A stretch of DNA of 64,000 nucleotides from positions 248,001 to 312,000 of the forward strand of contig NZ_JAGTXB010000002.1 of NCBI RefSeq assembly GCF_018224885.1, in the 5' to 3' direction. The DNA comes from Chitinophaga hostae. GTDB taxonomy: Bacteria; Bacteroidota; Bacteroidia; Chitinophagales; Chitinophagaceae. Below, piece after piece: positions 10,554 to 19,927 of this stretch. Numbering within the stretch: the first letter of the stretch is position 1; every line of letters starts with the position of its first letter. A program made the translations under genes and the position numbers. The notes beneath the pieces were generated by a model. The model searched no databases. It had not been told where the DNA came from and was given only the letters and a program-made list of their open reading frames with translations.

Positions 10554-11217
10554 TGAAATCGATGCTTCGTTGTTTTTAGAGGCTGGATTTATTTATGAAA
10601 CAGAGCTTTTATCTATCATGTCTAAAATTGTAACATGTTATGAAAAGATAAAGGTTAATGGCGATAAAGTATTAAATAATGAGGACAACATTAGAGATCA
10701 TTTGTATTGTAATTATCTCAATAATCCCTTTATACGGAATGAGTTGGATTTATCATATAAGTTTGAATGTGAACCAAAAGAATTTGGAACTGCTGAGGGG
10801 TATTTAGATTTTAAAGTTTTTAATGAAAACATCTTTCGGAATACAGATGAGTATTACATAATTGAATGCAAACGGCTAAATAATAAGAGTAGAAAATCAA
10901 AAAGTGGTCTCAATGGAAAATACATTAAAGAAGGCATATTGAGGTTTGTTAGTAAAAAATACTCTGCTTATCATAGGATAAATGCGATGCTTGGTTTTAT
11001 AGTAGAGAGTATGGATATCGGTGCTAATATTGAAGATATAAATTACCTGTTAAGTAGTGAATTTAGTGAGGCAAATGCAACTAAACCGATCACTAAAATT
11101 GCTCATATTGCTGATTTCGAGTTTCAGTATGATTCGGAACATACTGACATTGAAGATAAAAAGCTGAAGCTTTTCCACTTGATGTTGGACTTCTCAGGCC
11201 ATCTTAGTAGTAATTAA
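10540..11217 (+). CDS. Putative PD-(D/E)XK-type nuclease partner of the methyltransferase
   Basis: 225 residues, starting inside the last codons of the methyltransferase gene (14-bp overlap), so the two are probably made together. I do not recognise a named family. The stretch EGYLDFKVF (Asp90) followed by YYIIECKRL (Glu109, Lys111) has the spacing and hydrophobic setting of the D-x(n)-E-x-K active site of PD-(D/E)XK nucleases. A further acidic residue upstream (around Glu48-Asp49) could complete the site. The inference is a separate cleavage subunit, which would explain why the methyltransferase lacks an obvious nuclease of its own. Like its neighbour it is very AT-rich. It could instead be an accessory protein with a degenerate nuclease fold; the family assignment is mine and rests on the motif alone. 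Confidence 0.65.
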   Translation: MSLFDEIDASLFLEAGFIYETELLSIMSKIVTCYEKIKVNGDKVLNNEDNIRDHLYCNYLNNPFIRNELDLSYKFECEPKEFGTAEGYLDFKVFNENIFRNTDEYYIIECKRLNNKSRKSKSGLNGKYIKEGILRFVSKKYSAYHRINAMLGFIVESMDIGANIEDINYLLSSEFSEANATKPITKIAHIADFEFQYDSEHTDIEDKKLKLFHLMLDFSGHLSSN

Positions 11218-11344
11218 CCCCTATAAAGTTATTCTCTCGAAATTAAATTCTGATTTAGTTGATTAGAAGATCTAAGGAAGTTCGAATTTTACAGAATCTT
11301 CCGTAATTGAACTTGATCCAAAACAAACATGACGCGACACATAA

Positions 11345-11391
11345 AGTAAAAAACACCGCAACTATTTGACTTTGCAAATATCTGCGGTGTT
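11345..11391 (-). terminator. Rho-independent terminator of the tRNA-Gln gene
   Basis: On the minus strand, 8 bases after the tRNA discriminator, AACACCGCA pairs with TGCGGTGTT (plus strand 11352-11360 and 11383-11391). The inner GATATTTG/CAAATAGT strands nearly pair as well. The hairpin runs into TTTTTTACTTT. Confidence 0.8.
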
Positions 11392-11398
11392 CTTCTCG

Positions 11399-11469
11399 TT
11401 GCCTGACCTGGATTCGAACCAAGACAAAGCGAGTCAGAGTCGCTTGTACTACCGTTATACTATCAGGCA
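11399..11469 (-). tRNA. tRNA-Gln(CTG)
   Basis: Read on the minus strand, the acceptor strands TGCCTGA and TCAGGCA pair perfectly. The anticodon arm is AGCGA-CTCTGAC-TCGCT, giving anticodon CTG (reads CAG, glutamine). The T arm is CTTGG-TTCGAAT-CCAGG, and A is the discriminator at 11399. CCA is not encoded. The 3' end faces the AT-rich island, the usual side for integration into a tRNA gene, but I found no second copy of the tRNA 3' end on the far side. Confidence 0.93.
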
Positions 11470-11669
11470 ATAGCAAATCAGGACCGCGAAATTAGAACTT
11501 TTCTGATAATAACCAAACTTTTCCCGCCTTTTTATCCAAAAAAAGTCAATAATCCCTTGATTACCACCTACTGAGTGCAGACTTCAGTTGCTTCCCCTAT
11601 ACTTGTATCCATTGTATCGCTACCCTCAAAAAGATCCTGCCCGGTTGGATCAAATATAAAAGTAAAGCT

Positions 11670-13208
11670 ATGTTATTATCACCTGCCCTGCCCGCGAGTA
11701 TGCCTGCCAACAGCTTTGGTGCCTTTATTTTCGCCGATCGCCATAATCGCCTGTTGCTGGTCGTGGCCATCGCTGCAGCTGCCGTTAAGATGGTTATATT
11801 CAAACATTTCTTTCCTTACCTAGATTTCACTTCTGATACCGGCTCCTATATGCAAACCGCACTGCAGAACCTGGATCATAATATCTGGCCTGTTGGCTAC
11901 TCTAAGTTCCTGTGGCTGTTTCACCAGGTATCCCGCTCGGAAACGGCACTGGCGGTGTTGCAGTTTAGCCTCCTGGAAACGAGCGCCTTCTTCTTTTATT
12001 TTAGTGTGGTATATATTTTCCGGGCGGAGAGCTACTTCCGTTACGGGTTTTATGCTTTTCTGCTGATAAACCCGCTGTTTCCTTTCCTGGGTAATTACTT
12101 TATTTCGGATGCGTTGTTCCTGTCGCTGGGACTTACCTGGATTACGTTGCTGCTATGGATGCTGCATAAACCCACCACGTTGCTGCTGATCCTGCATGGA
12201 TTGGTGCTGGGCGCAGCGTTTACCATACGGTATAATGCTATGTTTTACCCGTTGGTAGCGCTGATCCCCATCTTGTTGTCCGGTTACAGGATATGGCAGA
12301 AAATAGCCGCCATATTGCTCCCAATGATATTGATAGTTTCTTTTGTATTGTTTATCCGGCAGCGCTCCTATGAACATGCCGGGATCAGGGAATTTTCTGT
12401 TTTCAGCGGCTGGCAGATGATGAATAATTCCATGTATGGGTTACAGTACCGGAAGCTGGACTCCGCCGATGTGCCGGCCAGGTTTGCCACCATGCACAAC
12501 CTGGTTTATCATTTCTGCGATAATTTGAGAAAGAGCAAAAAAAAGAAACAGGTGTATGATGGCTCGGTGTTTATGTGGGATAATGCCGGACCACAAAAAA
12601 CGATGATGCGCTATTATTTTACAGTGTACAAAAATAAGGACGCCTATACCGCCTGGGCAGCGCTGGCGCCGCTGTTCAGAAGTTACGGGGAGTATACGAT
12701 CAAAAAATATCCCGGGGATTTTTTCCGTTACTACCTGTTGGCAAATGCGAAATTATATATCCTGCCGGAGCCGGAAGTACTCAATGCTTATAACCGGCCC
12801 TACATGGGATCTAACCTGGACAATGTGAAAGCCTTTTTTAAAGATGGCGATAAGGAAAAACCGGAAGGTAAATACAACGATCTGCAAAGCACGCTGATGG
12901 CGTTATTCCCTTCCCTGATTGTGATTTGCCATCTGCTCTTCCTCGAAGAAACCATCCGTTATCTTATCAAAAAAGGTATCCGGAAAACCAGCCGCAAATT
13001 CAATATTGCCCTCTTACTATGCTGGACTTTTATGGTGATCAATTTTGGCTTCAGCGTATTGGCAGCACCTATTGTACTACGCTACCAGGTATTGCTGATC
13101 GTTTTACTCCTGGGATATACCCTGTTGCTCACGGAAGTAACCGACAAACCGCTATTGTCGGCCGAAGAAGCGGCGCTGGAAGAGGAACGCCTCATGCTGG
13201 GTGTGTGA
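11670..13208 (+). CDS. Polytopic membrane protein, probably a GT-C-fold (mannosyltransferase-like) glycosyltransferase
   Basis: 512 residues with about ten hydrophobic helices, starting with LLVVAIAAAAVKMVIF. The first loop contains DFTSDTGSYM, matching the acidic motif in the first extracytoplasmic loop of polyprenyl-phosphate-sugar-dependent GT-C enzymes. A soluble segment in the second half (about residues 250-400) is followed by three more helices and an acidic tail. Such proteins transfer sugars from lipid-linked donors on the outer face of the inner membrane. No sugar biosynthesis genes lie next to it, so the acceptor is unknown. It is transcribed toward the ECF sigma gene, 97 bp away, and may be independent of it. 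The family call is from topology and the acidic loop only. Confidence 0.6.
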   Translation: MLLSPALPASMPANSFGAFIFADRHNRLLLVVAIAAAAVKMVIFKHFFPYLDFTSDTGSYMQTALQNLDHNIWPVGYSKFLWLFHQVSRSETALAVLQFSLLETSAFFFYFSVVYIFRAESYFRYGFYAFLLINPLFPFLGNYFISDALFLSLGLTWITLLLWMLHKPTTLLLILHGLVLGAAFTIRYNAMFYPLVALIPILLSGYRIWQKIAAILLPMILIVSFVLFIRQRSYEHAGIREFSVFSGWQMMNNSMYGLQYRKLDSADVPARFATMHNLVYHFCDNLRKSKKKKQVYDGSVFMWDNAGPQKTMMRYYFTVYKNKDAYTAWAALAPLFRSYGEYTIKKYPGDFFRYYLLANAKLYILPEPEVLNAYNRPYMGSNLDNVKAFFKDGDKEKPEGKYNDLQSTLMALFPSLIVICHLLFLEETIRYLIKKGIRKTSRKFNIALLLCWTFMVINFGFSVLAAPIVLRYQVLLIVLLLGYTLLLTEVTDKPLLSAEEAALEEERLMLGV

Positions 13209-13305
13209 ACGAAATGCAACGATAAAAATTTTTCGCTGTATCTTAACCCCAGGATGCGCGAAATCAGCTGGTGATTCGCGGAAAGTACCCGGAATATTAC
13301 GACGT

Positions 13306-13857
13306 ATGTCTTATGAAGAAGACAATAGTACTTATTGGGAGCGCCTGAGAGCGGGCGATAAACAGGCATTGTTTGCATTGTATAATAATACCTATTCACA
13401 TCTGCTGAGATTTGGATTGAAATTATGTGGCAGCGATGAACTGGTGAAAGACTGCATTACGCAATTGTTTCTGCAGCTGTGGAACCGGCATGCCACCCTG
13501 CGCCCGGTTACCAATGTACCGGCTTATTTGTTTACGGCCCTGAAAAGACAACTACTGGACCAGCTGGCCTATCAGTCGAAAATCCATGCGGCTATACACC
13601 GGATGACGGACCAGGAAGCGGAAAGGGAGTTGTCTTACGAAGAAATAATTATCCAGGTGCAACGCGATGAGGAGCTGAAACAACGGTTACAACAGGCCAT
13701 GAAAACGCTTACCCCGCGGCAGATTGAGCTGGTGAGACTGAAATTTTTTGAAGGCCTGACCTATGAACAGATAGCCTCCCAAACCTCCCAAACCGTGAAA
13801 ACGGCCTACAACACCATCTACGATGCTATCAAAGCGCTCCGGAAACTACTGAAATAG
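13306..13857 (+). CDS. ECF-type RNA polymerase sigma factor
   Basis: 183 residues from ATG 13306 (MSYEEDNSTYWERLR). Upstream codons in frame exist but do not look like sigma sequence. Region 2 contains GDKQALFALYNNTYSHLLRF and the -10-binding VKDCITQLFLQLW. Region 4 contains TPRQIELVRLKFFEGLTYEQ followed by the recognition helix IASQTSQTVKTAYNTI. It lies 89 bp ahead of the FecR-type anti-sigma gene and then a SusC with an STN domain. This is the usual three-part surface-signalling chain in which substrate binding outside releases the sigma factor to transcribe the transport locus. Confidence 0.92.
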   Translation: MSYEEDNSTYWERLRAGDKQALFALYNNTYSHLLRFGLKLCGSDELVKDCITQLFLQLWNRHATLRPVTNVPAYLFTALKRQLLDQLAYQSKIHAAIHRMTDQEAERELSYEEIIIQVQRDEELKQRLQQAMKTLTPRQIELVRLKFFEGLTYEQIASQTSQTVKTAYNTIYDAIKALRKLLK

Positions 13858-13946
13858 GCGGCTTCCCTTCTCCCGAAAAAAAAATCAGAGAATCCTTAGG
13901 AAAAATGATCGATTCTGCCGTCTGTATAATCAAAGGCATTAACTAC

Positions 13947-14993
13947 ATGAATTTCCAGGAATACGACGCCATCGATTTTGCATGTGATGAATCCTTCCAG
14001 CGCTACTGCCTGGAAGAACATGACAAGGATGTGCTGTTCTGGCAACATTGGATCAGCCGGCATCCGGAAAAAAATGCCGTGATAGCGGAAGCCCGTCATA
14101 TCGTGGAACTTTTATCTGCCCGCCAGGGTAACCGGCTGGAACAACTGAAGCACCTGGAAGATGGTATTGCGCGGTATGACCTGCTGCAACAGGCTTTGAG
14201 CGGGGAACCGGAACCGGTAGTCATCCTCAGGGAAAAACGGGCTCCCCGGCTGCTGAAGTATGCCGCCGTTATGGCCGGCATCGCGTTGCTGGCCGGCAGC
14301 ATTTTCTTCTTTTACCCGCGTAATCCCGTTCCCGGAAAGAACGTAGTGATTAATGCCGGCAAAGATCCCCGTAAAACCGTGGTGCTGCCGGATGGCTCCG
14401 CCGTTGTTTTACGGGAGAATAGTACCGTGCAGTTGTCTGCCGGATTTAACAGGGAAAACCGCCGGCTTTCCTTAACAGGAGAAGCCTTTTTTGATGTAAC
14501 ACAAAACGCACAGTATCCTTTTATAGTGCATACCGCTGCGGCAGATATTAAAGTGTTAGGCACCGTTTTTAACGTGAGTGCCTATACGGATCGTCAAACG
14601 GAAACAGCTTTGTTTAAAGGAAAGGTGGAAGTGACACCTTCGGGCAACCACGGACAAAAAATAGTATTACAGCCCAACCAGAAACTGATCACCGGCGAAA
14701 CAATGCCGGGCGCCGTAGCACCGCTGGATGCGGACCCTGTAAATCATAAGGCCAAAGAAATTGCCTGGGTAAGAAGCAGGTTGGAAATCGAGAACGAACC
14801 ATTGGAAGTGATTGCAGGTAAACTGGAAAAATGGTACGGGATCAAGGTGGTATTTGCCGACGAAGAAGTAAAGCATTACCGCTACTCAGGCACCTTCGAA
14901 AGCGAAACCATCCTGAAAGCGCTGGATGCCCTGCAGTTATCTTATCCATTTAGTTTTAAAATGCTCAACGGAGAAATTATCATCAGCAAATAA
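13947..14993 (+). CDS. FecR-type anti-sigma factor
   Basis: 348 residues from ATG 13947 (MNFQEYDAIDFACDE); an earlier ATG at 13905 would add 14 residues that do not look conserved. There is a cytoplasmic sigma-binding part with FWQHWISRHPEKNAVI. One membrane helix follows (LLKYAAVMAGIALLAGSIFFF), then the periplasmic FecR domain with KTVVLPDGSAVVLRENSTVQ, GEAFFDV and IKVLGTVFNVSAY. The C-terminal DUF4974-like piece (LEVIAGKLEKWYGIKVVF) contacts the STN domain of the transporter in known systems. It sits between its sigma factor and its transporter. Confidence 0.92.
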   Translation: MNFQEYDAIDFACDESFQRYCLEEHDKDVLFWQHWISRHPEKNAVIAEARHIVELLSARQGNRLEQLKHLEDGIARYDLLQQALSGEPEPVVILREKRAPRLLKYAAVMAGIALLAGSIFFFYPRNPVPGKNVVINAGKDPRKTVVLPDGSAVVLRENSTVQLSAGFNRENRRLSLTGEAFFDVTQNAQYPFIVHTAAADIKVLGTVFNVSAYTDRQTETALFKGKVEVTPSGNHGQKIVLQPNQKLITGETMPGAVAPLDADPVNHKAKEIAWVRSRLEIENEPLEVIAGKLEKWYGIKVVFADEEVKHYRYSGTFESETILKALDALQLSYPFSFKMLNGEIIISK

Positions 14994-15101
14994 AGACAGT
15001 ATACGTCAACCAAAAATAAGAAGGGGAAGTGCTGGACACACTTCCCCCGATAAGTTCAGAAAATGTCGGGATTGATCATTTACTAAACCAACATCAAAGG
15101 T

Positions 15102-18100
15102 ATGTTAAAACTTGTATTCCTGGAATGGAAGGGGAAACCTGTTCCCACCGGCAAACTGCTGCTAACTATGAAATTAACGCTGATTCTTTTTTTAACCTGC
15201 CTTCAGGTGCAGGCTATTTGTTTCGGGCAGGAAACCATTACCCTGCAGGTAAAGGAAACAAGTATAAAACAGTTGCTGAAAGCACTGGAGCACCAAACGG
15301 CCTATCGTTTTGTGTTTCATGATAAAACACTGCCGGAAGATAAAAAAGTAACGGTAACTGCAAAAGAGGCTTCGCTGGATGCTGTGCTCGCGCAGGCATT
15401 TGCCGGTACTAACCTGGCATACCGGCTGAAAGAAGACGGCCTGGTGGTAGTATACGCAGGCACATCCGCCACTGCGGCAACTGATAACATCGTTATCAAA
15501 GGAACGGTGCGCGGCAACGACAACCTGCCCCTGCCCGGCGTAACCGTGAGGGCCGCGGGTACTACCGCCGGCACGCTCACCGCTACAGACGGTACCTATA
15601 CCCTCACCGCTCCGGATAACACAAAATCATTACAGTTTTCCCTGATCGGCTACATCAGCCAGCAGGTAGATATTAATAACAAACGCGAAATCAATGTTAT
15701 CCTGACAGAAGATGTGAAGACATTGAACGCAGTAACGGTTACCGGCTATACGAATTATGGCAGGGATAAATCTACCGCCGCCTCCGGCGTAGTAGGCGCC
15801 GATAAAATTACCCAGGTACCCATGGCCAGCTTCGACCAGATCCTCCAGGGACGCGTACCGGGAATGGTAGTAGCCGCCGGCTCCGGTCAGCCCGGCAGCA
15901 GCGCCAAAGTAACCATCAGGGGAGTAGGTACCATTAACGGTAATTCCTCTGCCCTCTACGTAATGGACGGTATTCCCATTGAAGCCGGCCAGTTCCAGGG
16001 AATCAATCCATCCGATATCGCTTCGGTGACCGTATTAAAAGACGCTTCTGCAAAAGCCCTGTACGGATCACGCGGCTCCAACGGCGTGATCGTTATCACC
16101 ACCAAAAAAGGACAGTCCGGTAAAGTGGCGCTCTCTTACAGATCGCAATACGGTTTTTCCAATATGACCACGCCGAAATACCAGATGATGAACTCGGCAG
16201 AAGTACTGCAGTTCCAGGAAGAAGTAGGGTTGGAAACCGGTGAAAGTAATGGGCCTGGCTGGGACTTCTCTCCCAAAAATCCTGAATACGCTACCAAAAC
16301 ACCCGCAGAACAACGCCAGGCAGATCATATCCTGGATAGCCTGAGAGGAATGAATACCAACTGGAAAAAAATATTCCTGCAAACAGGTAAATTCCAGGAA
16401 CAGCAACTGAGCGCCAGCGGAGGTAATGATAACGTGAGATTTTATAGCTCGGTGAACTATTTTGATCAGCAGGGAATTGCCCGTCGTTCTGAATTAAAAC
16501 GTTACAGCCTGAAAAACAATGTGGACTTCAACGCAGGCAGGTTGACGGCTAATCTGAATATCGGGCTCGCTTATTCCGAATCATCTTTCATCCGTCGCGA
16601 AGGCTCCAGTAACGGCGATAACACACTGTCGGCCGTATACTACGCCATGCCATACGAATATCCCTATGCGCCGGATGGCACACTCATGACCCGCTATAAT
16701 CGCAGAGAATACCCTACACTGGATCCACGTGAAGGCAGCAGGGCCCTGGAAGCCATGCTCAACACCTCCAGTAAGGATAACCAGTTGAAAAGCATTATAG
16801 GTACGTCACTGAATTATGAACTGGCAAAAGGACTGGTGGCCAAAACAAGACTGGGACTCGATTTCCGGGAAACCACCACCGAAGAATATGTGAACCCCGA
16901 TTCCTATTCCGGTTATAAAGTAGATATCGGTGAGAAAGGAAGCTTCGGAGAAGGCACTACCCGCAACTTTACACTGGTAAGTACTTCCGGCCTAACCTAT
17001 TCCAAAGTAATTGCAGAGAAACACGACTTTGAAGTATCCGGTTACTTCGAATTTACCAAAAATAATTACCGCTCATTCGGCTATACCGGCTATAACCTGG
17101 ATGGCCGCCTGCCAGCTACGCCGGCAGCCATTACCCCCGGTTCTCCTTTTGCGCCAACATTAAGCGGAAGCAGGTATAAAAGCGCATTAGCATCCTACAT
17201 CGCGGTAGGGCGTTATACCTTTAATGAAAAGTATACGCTGAACGCCAGCTACCGCCGTGATGGCGCTTCTACGGTGCCTGTTAATAACCGCTGGCATGGA
17301 TTTTATTCCGTGGGTGTGGGATGGGAAGTGAAACGGGAAAATTTCCTGAAAGACAACAACTTTATCAACAACCTCCGCTTCCGAGCCAGCTACGGTACTT
17401 CGGCGAATCCGTTTTCCGGTCTTGGTCCCTTCGCTTATTTCCGTACTTATCAAACATCCCAGTACGGTGGTTTGCCGGCGATCATTCCTTCTCAGCCCGG
17501 CAACACTGCCTATGACTGGGAATATGCAAAGGAGTTTAACATCGGCTTCGACCTTGGTGTGTGGAATAACCGTATCCGCGTAATAACAGATGTGTATAAT
17601 AAAGTTACCGATAACCTGTTTGTAAACCAGCCACAGTCCATTACTTCAGGGTTTTATAACATGTTCCTTAATTCCGGCTCCATGCGCAACCGGGGTATAG
17701 AAATGGATGTACAGGGAGATGTGATCAGGCGGAAAGATTTCACCTGGACGGTAGGCGTAAACTTCGCCTATAATAAAAACGTGATCACCGACCTCGGCGC
17801 CGCAGGTGAATTTACACAGGGACAGTCGCAGATCGTAAGGGTAGGATTACCTTATGGCTCGCACTATGCGCCTAAGTGGGCCGGCGTGGACCCCGCCAAT
17901 GGCGATCCGTTATACTACGACCGCAGCGGCAATAAAACCACCAACTACAACGAAACGGCATTGAGCGTAGCGGAATTCGGTACCTATATACCGCCCTTTA
18001 CCGGGGGCATTAATACCGCTGTTAACTGGAAAGGATTTTATCTGAACGCCCTGTTTACGTTTGCGGATAAAGCGATGCGTTATCTTAACGAAGACTATTA

Positions 18101-18461
18101 TAACGAAAACCCGTCTTTTGCCAGCAGCAACCAATCGAAACGTATGTTGTACGACCGTTGGAAAAAGCCAGGTGATAATGCCATCCTGCCAAGGATTACC
18201 GCAGCCCGTGGCTTTTCTTCCAAAGATATACAGGATGCTTCCTATATCCGTTTAAGGAATGTAAATATTGGCTACAATTTTCCAAAAGAGATCATGACGC
18301 ATATCAGGTTTGTACAGGGCATACAGGTATTTGCACAGGCGCAGAACCTCTATACCTGGACTAAATGGAAAAGCTTTGATCCGGAGAATAATAATGGGGA
18401 AGGGATGTTTGACTATCCCAGCGCCCGGACCTACACTTTTGGCCTGAATGTTAATTTCTAA
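15102..18461 (+). CDS. SusC-type TonB-dependent transporter with STN signalling domain
   Basis: 1119 residues. The hydrophobic signal sequence (MKLTLILFLTCLQ) follows a 22-residue leader with a charged stretch, as in many Chitinophaga transporters, so the upstream ATG is kept. Domains in order: STN (ETITLQVKETSIKQLLKAL, about 44-115), carboxypeptidase-like (GTVRGNDNLPLPGVTVRA), plug (VTVTGYTNYGRDKS, ILQGRVPGMVV, ALYVMDGIPI, AKALYGSRGSNGVIVITTK) and a large barrel ending TYTFGLNVNF. The STN domain relays loading to the FecR/ECF pair directly upstream. The SusD gene starts 10 bp after the stop. The two downstream peptidases suggest the cargo is cyanophycin or beta-aspartyl peptides rather than a glycan. 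Confidence 0.95.
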   Translation: MLKLVFLEWKGKPVPTGKLLLTMKLTLILFLTCLQVQAICFGQETITLQVKETSIKQLLKALEHQTAYRFVFHDKTLPEDKKVTVTAKEASLDAVLAQAFAGTNLAYRLKEDGLVVVYAGTSATAATDNIVIKGTVRGNDNLPLPGVTVRAAGTTAGTLTATDGTYTLTAPDNTKSLQFSLIGYISQQVDINNKREINVILTEDVKTLNAVTVTGYTNYGRDKSTAASGVVGADKITQVPMASFDQILQGRVPGMVVAAGSGQPGSSAKVTIRGVGTINGNSSALYVMDGIPIEAGQFQGINPSDIASVTVLKDASAKALYGSRGSNGVIVITTKKGQSGKVALSYRSQYGFSNMTTPKYQMMNSAEVLQFQEEVGLETGESNGPGWDFSPKNPEYATKTPAEQRQADHILDSLRGMNTNWKKIFLQTGKFQEQQLSASGGNDNVRFYSSVNYFDQQGIARRSELKRYSLKNNVDFNAGRLTANLNIGLAYSESSFIRREGSSNGDNTLSAVYYAMPYEYPYAPDGTLMTRYNRREYPTLDPREGSRALEAMLNTSSKDNQLKSIIGTSLNYELAKGLVAKTRLGLDFRETTTEEYVNPDSYSGYKVDIGEKGSFGEGTTRNFTLVSTSGLTYSKVIAEKHDFEVSGYFEFTKNNYRSFGYTGYNLDGRLPATPAAITPGSPFAPTLSGSRYKSALASYIAVGRYTFNEKYTLNASYRRDGASTVPVNNRWHGFYSVGVGWEVKRENFLKDNNFINNLRFRASYGTSANPFSGLGPFAYFRTYQTSQYGGLPAIIPSQPGNTAYDWEYAKEFNIGFDLGVWNNRIRVITDVYNKVTDNLFVNQPQSITSGFYNMFLNSGSMRNRGIEMDVQGDVIRRKDFTWTVGVNFAYNKNVITDLGAAGEFTQGQSQIVRVGLPYGSHYAPKWAGVDPANGDPLYYDRSGNKTTNYNETALSVAEFGTYIPPFTGGINTAVNWKGFYLNALFTFADKAMRYLNEDYYNENPSFASSNQSKRMLYDRWKKPGDNAILPRITAARGFSSKDIQDASYIRLRNVNIGYNFPKEIMTHIRFVQGIQVFAQAQNLYTWTKWKSFDPENNNGEGMFDYPSARTYTFGLNVNF

Positions 18462-18471
18462 ACCAACACGC

Positions 18472-19863
18472 ATGATGATCCGTCATATAAAATACCTATT
18501 GTTGCTGCTGCCTTTTTGTATTGCTTCCTGCAACAAACAACTGGACCTCCAACCCACCGATACCATCATTGATCCGGAAAGAACTTTTCGTAATGTGGCC
18601 GACCTCAACGGAGGACTGCTGGGTGCTTATACACAGTTAACTTACAATACCATTTACAGTGTATCGCTGGTAACAGATGAATGTACCCTGCCCAACGAGA
18701 ACAATCTGGGCAGGGGCGTAGCTACCTACCGCTGGCAGATAGATCCGGGTAGTACCACTATCACCGGTTCTTTTGGAGAATATTATATCACCATTGACCG
18801 GGCTAACCGTGTACTCGGCGCCATTGACCGCGTGCCGGCGAAAGGCGCAGATATTGCTTTGAAAGAAAGATACCGCGGCGAAGCGCTGGCACTGCGCGCC
18901 TATTGCCATTTCCAGCTGTTGCAGAGCTATGCGGAAGCATACGAACCAACCGCCATGGGCGTACCCTATATGGATACTTCCATTATCAGTTTCCCTGCGC
19001 GTCAGTCTTTCGGTGATGTGATGGCCGCCATAGAAAAGGACCTGGAACGCGCCAGCCACCTCATTCCTGCAGATGCCGACGATAACACCCGGATCACCCT
19101 GGCCACGGTAGCAGCTATCCGCGCGCGGGCAGCTTTGTACGCCAAAAAATGGGATGATGCCGTCACTTTTTCCACCACCGCTATTAATGCGCTTCCATTG
19201 GCCAGCGCCGCCAATTTCCCGGCTATCTGGAAAGATACCAAGAACGACGAGGTGATCTGGAAACTCAAACAGGTGGCCGGTAGCGACGACCCGATAGGCG
19301 CCGTTTATTATGCTGGTGATATTGCTTACTATGCACCTTCTTTTGAACTGATTAACTCATTTGATAAAGACAAAGATGTACGCTACAGTTCCTACATCCT
19401 GTTTGATGATACCCGTGGCGACGGCACCTCGCAGTACCTGGTGAATAAGTATGCCGGCCCTTCCGGTAACCCCGGCCTGGCAGATATCAAACTTTTCAGA
19501 ACAGGCGAAATGTACCTGATCCGTGCGGAAGCACTGGCAGAAAAAAATAAGGTGAACGATGGCGCCAACGATCTGAACACGTTAAGAGCCGCACGTATCA
19601 ACGGGTATGTTGCCCAGCCCTTTAACAGCAAAGATGCGCTGATCACCGCTATCTACACCGAGCGTTTCAAAGAACTGGCCTTCGAAGGGCATCGTTTATT
19701 TGACCTGAGAAGGAGAGATCTGTCAGTGACCAGGGAGCCGGCAGACGCCATTAACGCGCAGGGAGCCATACTCCTGAAACCCGGTCAGAAAGGATATGTA
19801 TTTCCTATCCCCGACGCAGAAACAAAAGCCAACAAAAACATGAAACAAAACCCCGGGTACTGA
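18472..19863 (+). CDS. SusD/RagB-family substrate-binding outer-membrane lipoprotein
   Basis: 463 residues from ATG 18472 (MMIRHIKYLLLLLPFCIASC, lipobox Cys20). Typical SusD features include QLDLQPTDTIIDPERTFRN after the signal. TPR-like helices follow (ERYRGEALALRAYCHFQLLQ, ATVAAIRARAALYAKKWDDA), and near the C-terminus come LIRAEALAEKN and FEGHRLFDLRR. It caps the SusC barrel encoded just upstream and captures substrate at the cell surface. At about 460 residues it is among the shorter SusD proteins, consistent with a small or simple ligand. Confidence 0.95.
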   Translation: MMIRHIKYLLLLLPFCIASCNKQLDLQPTDTIIDPERTFRNVADLNGGLLGAYTQLTYNTIYSVSLVTDECTLPNENNLGRGVATYRWQIDPGSTTITGSFGEYYITIDRANRVLGAIDRVPAKGADIALKERYRGEALALRAYCHFQLLQSYAEAYEPTAMGVPYMDTSIISFPARQSFGDVMAAIEKDLERASHLIPADADDNTRITLATVAAIRARAALYAKKWDDAVTFSTTAINALPLASAANFPAIWKDTKNDEVIWKLKQVAGSDDPIGAVYYAGDIAYYAPSFELINSFDKDKDVRYSSYILFDDTRGDGTSQYLVNKYAGPSGNPGLADIKLFRTGEMYLIRAEALAEKNKVNDGANDLNTLRAARINGYVAQPFNSKDALITAIYTERFKELAFEGHRLFDLRRRDLSVTREPADAINAQGAILLKPGQKGYVFPIPDAETKANKNMKQNPGY

Positions 19864-19877
19864 ATATGTGTCAACAC

Positions 19878-19898
19878 CCCGGCCCTGAAAGGGCCGGG
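19878..19898 (+). promoter_or_regulatory. GC-rich intercistronic hairpin between susD and the cyanophycinase-like gene
   Basis: CCCGGCCCT (19878-19886) pairs perfectly with AGGGCCGGG (19890-19898) over a 3-nt GAA loop. There is no T-tract, so it is not a standard terminator. It may mark an RNA-processing or stability boundary that lowers expression of the downstream peptidases relative to susC/susD. Confidence 0.55.
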
Positions 19899-19927
19899 CG
19901 TACCTATTCACCGGCAAAAATAACCTG

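Noticed and set aside
11399..11469. tRNA 3'-end as attachment site with a second copy left of the island
   Set aside because: I looked for the CCTGACCTGGATTCGAAC sequence around 6700-7580 and did not find it, and no intact integrase is present.
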